DNA of 64,000 nt from GCA-2706205 sp964215955 (GTDB lineage: Bacteria > Bdellovibrionota > Bacteriovoracia > Bacteriovoracales > Bacteriovoracaceae): positions 124,001 to 188,000 of the forward strand of contig CAXPDR010000018.1 of the NCBI GenBank assembly GCA_964215955.1, read 5' to 3'. Below, in pieces: positions 57,561-64,000 of this stretch (position 1 is its first letter; every line of letters begins with the position of its first letter). A program made the position numbers and the translations under genes. A model generated the notes under the pieces. The model saw only the letters and a list, made by a program, of their open reading frames with translations, made no database searches and was not told where the DNA came from.

Positions 57561-59465
57561 CTATGCTGCTTGATTAAAGTCAGTATTCTCAATAATCTCA
57601 TCATCAGAGGTTTCAGCCTCTTGAGCCAGTTCTTCATTTTTACCTTTCACCATTTTTTCGATTGATAAAGCAACTTCAAGAACAGACTGAACTCCATCAT
57701 TCATTGAGTTAACTTGCTGTTTTGACTTCCCAGCAAGTCTTGTTACCCTGTGATTGGAATCATTGAGATTATTTATCGCTAAGGATATTTCTTTTACTCC
57801 AGCATCTTGTTCTTTTGATGCATGCGCAATTTCACTAATAGAATTATTGATATCGTTAATATTACCTATGATATTATTTAGTACTTTTTCACATTCTTTT
57901 GCTGTTTGAATTCCTTTATTAACATTTGAATCATTTTGGGAAATCATTTCGCTCATATCCGTTTTGTTTCCCTCAACTAGGGATGTAACCTTATTAATTG
58001 ATTCGTCTAAAATTTTTGTGATTTCTTCTGCACTAGTACCACTCATACTTGCAAGGTTACCAACTTCTTCTGCAACAACAGCAAATCCCTTCCCGTGCTC
58101 TCCAGCCCTTGCCGCCTCAACGGATGCATTGAAAGACAAAAGCTTTGTCTGAAAAACTATATCATTGATAACTTTTGTTTTTTCACCAATTTGATTAATT
58201 ATTTGGACTACATCTTCAAGTTCTGCAGAAGTTTGTTCAAAACGGGCATTCATTCTATTTGAGCTATCCATCAAAGTGTTCATTGCCTTAATAACATCTT
58301 CAACAGTTTGCTTTCCTCTTTTTGCAGACCTAGAGTTTTCCTCTGACTTAACTTGTGAGTTTTGTGCTGATTGGTTGTTTTTACTCACCATTGCAGTAAT
58401 TTCATTAACTGAGGATGCAGTTTCTTGAATTGAGCTTGATTGACTAGTAGTTAAATCACTTAGCTGAACGGAAGAATCAGTAATAACTCCACTAATACCT
58501 TGAAATGAAACTGAAGCTTTTTTTAGACTTTCAACATTGTCATTAAGTTTATTTAAAATTTTTCTAGCAAAAACTGCTATTCCAAAAATGATACTAGCAA
58601 TAAAGATTCCAATTCCAACAAAAATCGTGTTGGATAATTTAATTTCCTCATTGATAGCTTCTTTTTCTCCTAATAAATACGTCTGACTCTGATTCATCAA
58701 TTCTTCAGTCAATTTTTCAACTTCCAAGACGTTTTTTTCAAATTTTTCAATAACACCTGCGAGTTCTTTTTCATTGTTAACCAAAACTTCAAATTTGGTC
58801 TCATAAGTGTTAATTAAAGACTTGAGCTCATCAGCTTTTGAAAAATTAGATTCATCTAAGGAGTTAAAAACTTTTTTTATGTCTCCTCTTAGTTTTGATA
58901 AATATTTTGCATCCCTTCTCAACAGAAAGTCTTTTTCCCTTCTTCTAAAAGTTAAAAGGGCCACCATATAAGAATCTTTTAAATTATTATTTTTAATAAA
59001 TTCTTCAATCTTATGGCTTGTTGATCGTAAGTCACCCCTAAGACCTGTTTTTGAATCTCCCTCTTTATCATTATAAGAGACGATTTCTTTTACACCGCCA
59101 TTATAAGTCTCTACGTTTTCAACAATAGATCCAATTGTGGGCTGAATACTAGCCGGTAAATTTTCTTTTAAACCCGACACAATAATTTCTAGTTTCGTAT
59201 GGTTTTCAGAATGTAATTCTGTAAACTTTTTATCCCTTGTTAGAAGAAAATCTTTTTCATTTTTTCTTAGCGCCAACATTGTAGTCTTTAACTTTTCAGC
59301 ATCACGGATATTTTTATAGTGAACGTCTAAGATCTCATTGTATTTATTAGTGATATTTTTCATCGTAAAATTAGAAACAAAAAAGAATGCACAAACTAGA
59401 GTAAGAATAACTCCAAATGCAAAGTATAACTTCGTTCTAAGCTGTAAATTTTTAAACATCTTCAT
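57561..59465 (-). CDS. Methyl-accepting chemotaxis protein with HBM sensor domain
   Basis: A 634-residue chemoreceptor. Transmembrane helices lie at about 12-31 and 280-300. Between them is an all-helical periplasmic sensor with two copies of a motif, RKNEKDFLLTRD (67-78) and RRREKDFLLRRD (174-185), which is the helical bimodular (HBM) domain signature. The cytoplasmic part has a signalling hairpin around KLLSFNASVEAARAGEHG and GFAVVAEEVGNLASMSGTSA. It ends with an acidic tail (EDEIIENTDFNQAA-like). HBM receptors commonly sense organic acids. GGGAG precedes the ATG and a sigma-28-like box lies upstream. Confidence 0.95.
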   Translation of the reverse strand: MKMFKNLQLRTKLYFAFGVILTLVCAFFFVSNFTMKNITNKYNEILDVHYKNIRDAEKLKTTMLALRKNEKDFLLTRDKKFTELHSENHTKLEIIVSGLKENLPASIQPTIGSIVENVETYNGGVKEIVSYNDKEGDSKTGLRGDLRSTSHKIEEFIKNNNLKDSYMVALLTFRRREKDFLLRRDAKYLSKLRGDIKKVFNSLDESNFSKADELKSLINTYETKFEVLVNNEKELAGVIEKFEKNVLEVEKLTEELMNQSQTYLLGEKEAINEEIKLSNTIFVGIGIFIASIIFGIAVFARKILNKLNDNVESLKKASVSFQGISGVITDSSVQLSDLTTSQSSSIQETASSVNEITAMVSKNNQSAQNSQVKSEENSRSAKRGKQTVEDVIKAMNTLMDSSNRMNARFEQTSAELEDVVQIINQIGEKTKVINDIVFQTKLLSFNASVEAARAGEHGKGFAVVAEEVGNLASMSGTSAEEITKILDESINKVTSLVEGNKTDMSEMISQNDSNVNKGIQTAKECEKVLNNIIGNINDINNSISEIAHASKEQDAGVKEISLAINNLNDSNHRVTRLAGKSKQQVNSMNDGVQSVLEVALSIEKMVKGKNEELAQEAETSDDEIIENTDFNQAA

Positions 59466-59487
59466 GAAGATTCTCCCATTTTTATCC

Positions 59488-59515
59488 TTAACGGATAAAG
59501 ACGAAAGCTTCTTTA
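59488..59515 (-). promoter_or_regulatory. Sigma-28-like promoter of the MCP gene
   Basis: Minus-strand TAAA (59515-59512), 16 bases, TCCGTTAA (59495-59488). The -10 matches 6 of 8 and the spacer is one base longer than consensus. MCP genes are classic sigma-28 targets, which supports it. Confidence 0.5.
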
Positions 59516-59663
59516 AAAATTTACAATTTATTTGCCATTAAAACATAAACAATAAGTATTTAAATTCAATTTCACTTAAAATTAAGGTGATCTTAAAAAG
59601 CTTTATTTTTCATATAAATAAATTAAAATATTTAAATTAGATAGGGATAAAAAAGGATTTTTA

Positions 59664-60686
59664 ATGAAAGTATTATTATGCGCTGTTTTAACAGTAAGTT
59701 CATTTTCGGCTTTTGCCTCATGGGACAAAATCAAGCCATCTGCAGATTTCAGATACAGACTAGAAAACACTAAAGATGAATTCAAAGATGAGGGTCAATC
59801 TAGACAAAGAATTCGGGCGAGAGTGGGTCTTGATTACGAAGTCGATAACATGACTCAAATTAAATTGAGACTGGCCACTACCGGTGGAGCTACTGGAACC
59901 AACGATACACTTGGAAATTCAGAAGGAGATGCTGGAGAAGTTTATTTTGATAGAGCTTATCTTGCTCACAAAGCTGGAGATGTTAATTTAAATATGGGAA
60001 GAATGAAAAACCCTATGTATAGAGCTGGTAAAAACCAACTTATCTGGGATAGTGATCTAAACCCTGAAGGAATCCACGCAAGTTATAAATGGAAAGGTGT
60101 TTATACAAATTTAGCTTCATTTTGGTATGAAGAAAACAAGGCAACTTCAACAAATGATGGATTAGATGTGACAATAACATCTAGCCAATTAGGTTATATG
60201 GGAGATGCTGGTGACTTTAAATACAATATTGGTGCCTCTAATTACCATTATGAGAATGCTCATGCTGCCGGAACCTTTGGAGATGAGGGAATAAACATTC
60301 TTGAGACTTTTTTAGAACTAAAATATAGAGCTTTTACTCTTTACTACTCAGGGACTACAAATAATGAAGCTGAAGATTATAATAAAGCTAATATTGTTGG
60401 TATCTCTTATGGAAAAACTAAAGATAAAGGTACTTGGATTGTAGGATTTAACCAAAGAACAGTTGAATTGAATGCCCTTAATTCCAAACTAATGGATTCC
60501 GATTTTGCAGGTCAAACTACTGATACAACAGGTTCAATCGCTTGGGGTAAATACATGCTTACTGATAAGTCTTATTTATCTTTTGGATATTTTCAAAATA
60601 CTAAAAATGCTGATGAAAAAGCAGATGCAACTAAAGACGCTGAAGCATATAACAAACTTCAAGTTGATTATGGTGTGAAATTCTAG
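59664..60686 (+). CDS. Putative porin, outer-membrane beta-barrel
   Basis: A 340-residue protein with a signal peptide (1-18, SAFA then SWDK). The mature part is a barrel: DFRYRLENTKDEFKDEG, RQRIRARVGLDYEVDN, RAYLAHKAGDVNLNMGRMKN and DYGVKF at the end (C-terminal Phe). This follows the putative-porin family found in Proteobacteria, with the FRYR...R.R.R.R.G pattern near the start. AAGGA precedes the ATG. It is monocistronic, with a strong terminator after it. Likely a general or substrate-specific channel; BamD/BAM would insert it. Confidence 0.85.
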   Translation: MKVLLCAVLTVSSFSAFASWDKIKPSADFRYRLENTKDEFKDEGQSRQRIRARVGLDYEVDNMTQIKLRLATTGGATGTNDTLGNSEGDAGEVYFDRAYLAHKAGDVNLNMGRMKNPMYRAGKNQLIWDSDLNPEGIHASYKWKGVYTNLASFWYEENKATSTNDGLDVTITSSQLGYMGDAGDFKYNIGASNYHYENAHAAGTFGDEGINILETFLELKYRAFTLYYSGTTNNEAEDYNKANIVGISYGKTKDKGTWIVGFNQRTVELNALNSKLMDSDFAGQTTDTTGSIAWGKYMLTDKSYLSFGYFQNTKNADEKADATKDAEAYNKLQVDYGVKF

Positions 60687-60710
60687 TTTAAGAATTTATA
60701 CGTAGATACA

Positions 60711-60738
60711 AGGGAGCAACTCGTTGCTCCCTTTTTTT
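60711..60738 (+). terminator. Rho-independent terminator
   Basis: GGGAGCAA (60712-60719), loop CTCG, TTGCTCCC (60724-60731), then seven T. It lies between the porin gene and the convergent lipoprotein gene. Confidence 0.92.
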
Positions 60739-60742
60739 ATTT

Positions 60743-61519
60743 TTAATTACAAACTTTATACTCTTGAGCATCCTCAATATCACCGGAAGCGAAACTCATG
60801 ATCATAGTATCTGAATCCACTTTTTGGTAAAAAATACTGTTACTCTCACCTGCAAGGGTGATAACCATTTCATTTGAGCTAAGAACATTATAAGAACCAC
60901 TTAAAACGCCTTGACGGGTTGTAGCTTCAATAAGCCCAGTTTTGCTAGTTTCAGCTAATAAAATAAATTTATCCGAGCCACCAACTTCACATAGGTATTG
61001 ATCTGTTATCAAAGCATTATTCGGTGTTGGCAAAACGATTGTTCCATCTTCATCCTGCTCTGTTTGAGAAATCTCTTCCTCGCCAGTAGCATCTCCACAA
61101 TATCCATATTGTGCACTTCCTTCTTTTGCACTGAAAGTCAAAATATCATCTTTTAGATTAGCGTTTACTTTAATTTTTTCACCATCTACAGCAAAAGTTA
61201 AAGATGTTTCTGTTGCTCCCCACTGATAAGGTACAGACGCAGTGACAGAAAATGAATTAGGATCTAAAATTTCTAAAGAACCACTTCCATTTGATGTAAA
61301 GTTGTACTTTTCTCTATATTCACCACCTTCTTCATCATCAACAGTTTCAAGACCACAATATGCTTTACCTGCTAACGCCTTAGCTAGTTTAGAGGAATCA
61401 CTATTAACATCCTCCCCGACTCTTGGGTTTTTCTTTTTCTTAGAGCTCCCGCCAGATGAACTTGAATTACAAGATGTTAAAATCAAAATTGCTGCTAGTG
61501 CTGATATTATAACTTTCAT
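60743..61519 (-). CDS. Lipoprotein with Ser/Gly/Lys-rich linker
   Basis: A 258-residue lipoprotein. Lipobox ILTSC (Cys17) is followed by a Ser/Gly stretch and KKKKNPR. The mature domain has two halves of beta-strands that look alike in layout, each starting with a Cys: YCGLETVDDEEGGEYREKY and YLCEVGGSDKFILLAE. Four Cys in all may form disulfides. No family recognised. AAGGAG precedes the ATG. Confidence 0.75.
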   Translation of the reverse strand: MKVIISALAAILILTSCNSSSSGGSSKKKKNPRVGEDVNSDSSKLAKALAGKAYCGLETVDDEEGGEYREKYNFTSNGSGSLEILDPNSFSVTASVPYQWGATETSLTFAVDGEKIKVNANLKDDILTFSAKEGSAQYGYCGDATGEEEISQTEQDEDGTIVLPTPNNALITDQYLCEVGGSDKFILLAETSKTGLIEATTRQGVLSGSYNVLSSNEMVITLAGESNSIFYQKVDSDTMIMSFASGDIEDAQEYKVCN

Positions 61520-61680
61520 ATTTTCTCCTTATTATTTTTGGATTTAGCATAATTAAATCAATAAATAACTCTGTATGTAAGAATTACTCACAATGAAATA
61601 TCAGGTACTTAGATGGACTCAACATTTACAATTCATGCTCAAGCTGCCATACTCCGATATTCGTTTAAAGGTAAAAGAGT

Positions 61681-62403
61681 ATGGAAAATATTGATTATAA
61701 TTGGGATGAGAGCACTGATAAGACTAATCCCATCGAAGAAAAAATTGAAGTTAAAGAGCAGTCTGAAAACGAAAACCTTTCGACCAGACATAATATGCAA
61801 ATTGCTAGAAGACTCTTTCATATGTTTAATGGAGGAGCAATCGCTACTCTTTATTTAGTTTCATTTAATCATTCTCAAATGATCCATTTTCTTGGAACTA
61901 TAGCTTGCGTTCTCTACGTTGTTGAACAAGTTAGAATAAGTTATCCAGAAACTGCCTCAAAGCTTTTACCATTTACCAGGTTTATTATGAGAGCAGAAGA
62001 GCAACTTAAAGAATCTGCTATGGTCCCTTACGCAATGGCAGTATTACTAACAATTGTAGCCTTTCCAAAACATATAGCCCTTGTGGGTATTTATTCGTTG
62101 GCCATAGCTGATCCACTATCAGCAATAATTGGCATTAGATTTGGAAAGCATAAGCTTACACCGACCAGAACCATTGAAGGATCACTCGCTTTTTTTCTAA
62201 GTATAACAATAGTGTCATTAGTAATTTTAACAGGATTTAATGGTAAGTTTGATCTTTTAATTTTATTTGTAGCATCACTCTTAGGAATTTTAGCAACAGC
62301 TTTTGATATGATTCCACTAAAGTTGGATGATAATCTTACAATTCCACTATTCACTTCCGCGGCTTTATGGACGATATGTACACTGTTTGGTGTTTATATT
62401 TAA
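61681..62403 (+). CDS. CTP-dependent diacylglycerol/polyprenol kinase-like membrane protein
   Basis: A 240-residue membrane protein. An acidic N-terminal tail (1-38) precedes about six hydrophobic segments. The conserved middle YSLAIADPLSAIIGIRFGKH then TRTIEGSLAFFLS matches the SEC59/DGK1/VTE5 family (CTP-dependent lipid kinases). ARRLFHMFNGG near residue 42 also fits their first motif (RKxxH). Substrate may be diacylglycerol or a polyprenol. It is 12 bp upstream of sdaA, though the two functions are unrelated. Confidence 0.83.
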   Translation: MENIDYNWDESTDKTNPIEEKIEVKEQSENENLSTRHNMQIARRLFHMFNGGAIATLYLVSFNHSQMIHFLGTIACVLYVVEQVRISYPETASKLLPFTRFIMRAEEQLKESAMVPYAMAVLLTIVAFPKHIALVGIYSLAIADPLSAIIGIRFGKHKLTPTRTIEGSLAFFLSITIVSLVILTGFNGKFDLLILFVASLLGILATAFDMIPLKLDDNLTIPLFTSAALWTICTLFGVYI

Positions 62404-62415
62404 ATAGGAGCTTAA

Positions 62416-63807
62416 TTGTCGGTTAGTATTTTCGATATTTATACAGTAGGTATTGGACCATCTAGTTCTCATACTGTTGGCCCAATGAAAGCAGCGAAAT
62501 CTTTTATTGATTTCATTGGTGGAATTAATAAATTTAACGAAATTCATATGATTAAATGCGATTTCTATGGTTCACTGGCCTTAACAGGCAAAGGACACGG
62601 AACAGACAAAGCATTTCTCTTAGGTGCTCAAGGTTATGAACCTGAAACCATTGATTCTAATGAAATTCCAAATATCTTAGAAAAAGTTACCAAAGAAAAA
62701 AAACTATATTTAAACTTCGAATCTAATCAATTGACTATAAATTTTGATCCTAGAAAAGATCTTAAGTTCCACAGACGAGTAAGTCTTCCTCATCATCCAA
62801 ATGGTATGGCCTTCGCAGCATTCGACACAGAAGGTAGAGAGATTATTCGAAAAATTTATTATTCTGTTGGTGGTGGCTTTGTCCTAGAGGAAGCTGAAAT
62901 TGATACTCCTAATGTAATTGATGCACATATTCAAACCACTCCTTTTCCATACAAAACTGCTGCAAAGCTTTTAGCTGATTGTAAAAATGAAAACTGTAGA
63001 ATCTCTGAATTAGTTTTAAAAAATGAACTAACTTGGCGAACTAAAGATGAAATAAAAAAAGAAGTTCTCAATTATTGGAAGGTCATGCAAAACTGCATTG
63101 AAAGAGGACTGAAAAATACAGGTGAGCTACCAGGTGGTCTTAAAGTTCAAAGACGAGCGCCAAAAGTTTATCAACAACTTCTTTCTCACCCCGAAAAGAA
63201 CTTAATGGATTCATTAAATGTACTAGACTGGGTTAACCTTTATGCACTTGCTGTTAATGAAGAAAATGCAGCCGGAGGACAAGTTGTTACGGCTCCAACC
63301 AACGGCGCGGCAGGAATTATACCCGCAGTTTTACAGTATTTTGCTAAGTTTTGTCCTAAAGCAAACGACGATCTTATTGTTGATTTTCTTTTGACAGCCG
63401 GTGCGATTGCTATTCTTTATAAAACAAACGCAAGTATTAGTGGAGCAGAGGTTGGATGTCAGGGTGAAGTTGGAGTCGCCTGCTCTATGGCCGCAGGAGC
63501 TTTGTGTGAAGTTCTAGGTGGATCGATAGAGCAAGTAGAAAACGCTGCTGAAATAGCTATGGAACATAACTTAGGTCTAACATGTGATCCAATAGGTGGC
63601 CTTGTTCAAATTCCTTGTATTGAAAGAAATGCAATGGGAGCAATTAAAGCGATAAATGCTGCGAGAATGGCATTACGTGGAGATGGTTCTCATTATGTAA
63701 GTTTGGATAAAGTTATATCGACCATGAAACAGACTGGTAAGGATATGAAAAAACAATACAAAGAAACGAGTCGTGGTGGTCTGGCCGTTAATATTCCTGA
63801 GTGTTAG
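62416..63807 (+). CDS. sdaA: L-serine ammonia-lyase (single-chain, Fe-S)
   Basis: A 463-residue serine dehydratase converting L-serine to pyruvate and ammonia. The beta domain opens with SIFDIYTVGIGPSSSHTVGP. The alpha domain has VVTAPTNGAAGIIPAVL, GCQGEVGVACSMAAGAL and LTCDPIGGLVQIPCIERNA. The Cys residues in the last two blocks are the [4Fe-4S] ligands. It starts with TTG at 62416, with AGGAG 4-5 bases ahead. The length is normal for the fused one-chain type. Serine breakdown feeds pyruvate to central metabolism. Confidence 0.95.
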   Translation: MSVSIFDIYTVGIGPSSSHTVGPMKAAKSFIDFIGGINKFNEIHMIKCDFYGSLALTGKGHGTDKAFLLGAQGYEPETIDSNEIPNILEKVTKEKKLYLNFESNQLTINFDPRKDLKFHRRVSLPHHPNGMAFAAFDTEGREIIRKIYYSVGGGFVLEEAEIDTPNVIDAHIQTTPFPYKTAAKLLADCKNENCRISELVLKNELTWRTKDEIKKEVLNYWKVMQNCIERGLKNTGELPGGLKVQRRAPKVYQQLLSHPEKNLMDSLNVLDWVNLYALAVNEENAAGGQVVTAPTNGAAGIIPAVLQYFAKFCPKANDDLIVDFLLTAGAIAILYKTNASISGAEVGCQGEVGVACSMAAGALCEVLGGSIEQVENAAEIAMEHNLGLTCDPIGGLVQIPCIERNAMGAIKAINAARMALRGDGSHYVSLDKVISTMKQTGKDMKKQYKETSRGGLAVNIPEC

Positions 63808-63864
63808 ATTACGGTTTGTGATAAAAAGAATACAAAGTAATGCCAGAAATCTTATTGAACTCTC

Positions 63865-64000
63865 TTAGAAAGCAAAAGCGTAAGTTTCTTGTTGCTCTTC
63901 ATTTTGAGCGTAATCATTTTCTAATTCCTGCTCTTGATCGTAACCTTCTTCAGTATTTGGCTCTTCCATTTCTAACTCTCTTTCAGAGTCAATATCTTGA
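63865..64000 (-). CDS. Acidic C-terminal tail of a truncated gene
   Basis: Only the last 44 codons of a minus-strand gene are inside the window; the stop TAA is at 63867-63865. The tail is strongly acidic (Glu, Asp, Gln, with Tyr) and ends in TYAFAF. No domain can be named. It converges with sdaA, 57 bp apart, with no obvious terminator between them. Confidence 0.6.
   Translation of the reverse strand, partial: QDIDSERELEMEEPNTEEGYDQEQELENDYAQNEEQQETYAFAF

Noticed and set aside
61613..61858. Plus-strand frame overlapping the start of the lipid kinase-like gene
   Set aside because: Basic, low-complexity product with no ribosome site; the other frame encodes a recognisable membrane family.
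1..64000. CRISPR arrays, insertion sequences, prophage or attachment sites
   Set aside because: No spaced direct repeats, transposase or integrase frames were seen. The tRNA-Asn is followed by its terminator and has no duplicated 3' end that I could find.

Overview
The window is 64 kb of AT-rich, very tightly packed DNA from a flagellated Gram-negative bacterium. It encodes an LPS-type envelope: BamD, Lgt/LspA, many lipoproteins with clear lipoboxes, outer-membrane barrels, and flagellar L- and P-ring proteins. The best fit is a Bdellovibrionota member of the Bacteriovorax/Halobacteriovorax type. That is an inference from base composition, the FlgM/CsrA/FliW flagellar cluster, the many divergent lipoproteins and the degradative gene set; no 16S gene is present to prove it. 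I see no rRNA, CRISPR array, transposase, integrase or phage genes, and no gene-free stretch longer than about 190 bp. Many genes start with TTG or GTG behind a strong Shine-Dalgarno sequence.

Layout. 1-4.4 kb (minus): the start of a membrane-anchored protein, PBP1A, a patatin-like lipoprotein and xseB. 4.5-13.8 kb (plus): a flagellar rod/ring/hook-filament cluster flgF-flgG-flgA-flgH-flgI-flgJ-flgM-flgN-flgK-flgL-csrA-fliW, preceded by a good sigma-54 promoter and closed by a terminator. 13.8-17.6 kb (minus): TPR protein, bamD, AI-2E-type permease, cyclic-nucleotide-binding protein, SH3 protein. 17.7-19.6 kb: a degenerate aminotransferase-like gene plus astA. 20.4 kb: tRNA-Asn. 20.6-28.8 kb (minus): porin-like protein, UbiB-like kinase, giant phosphodiesterase, Lcl-like protein, YgfZ-TPR fusion, erpA. 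28.9-30.3 kb: grxB and an FHA-RDD protein. 30.3-40 kb (minus): CheY-like regulator, cobalamin adenosyltransferase and fused mutase IcmF; then lgt, lspA, a sigma-54 activator, a CHASE2 histidine kinase and an M48-like protein without its active site. 40-42.7 kb (plus): BFD-like protein, endonuclease IV-like protein, PEGA lipoprotein, YidD-like protein and a TPR membrane protein. 42.7-53.2 kb: asnB and a divergent Lrp regulator, lipA-lipB, a PilZ group, a ferredoxin, the AmgK-MurU cell-wall salvage pair with another M48-like pseudo-protease lipoprotein, a LysM lipoprotein and a deoxynucleoside kinase. 53.4-64 kb: barrel protein, LptM-like small lipoprotein, folK, etfBA, acyltransferase, MCP, porin, lipoprotein, CTP-dependent lipid kinase-like protein, sdaA, and the acidic tail of a further gene.

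How it works together. The flagellar block carries its own regulatory logic: a sigma-54 promoter at its head, the anti-sigma-28 factor FlgM, and the RNA-binding protein CsrA with its antagonist FliW. I find CsrA-like GGA-loop sites in front of flgJ and csrA. A sigma-28-like box, close to TAAA-N15-TCCGATAA, recurs in front of several non-flagellar genes. Metabolic genes favour use of imported macromolecular building blocks: MurNAc salvage, deoxynucleoside kinase, serine deaminase, IcmF and ETF. This is consistent with, but does not prove, a predatory lifestyle. The most unusual theme is a set of four probable pseudoenzymes (patatin-like, class-III aminotransferase-like and two M48-like), each beside a functional partner gene.
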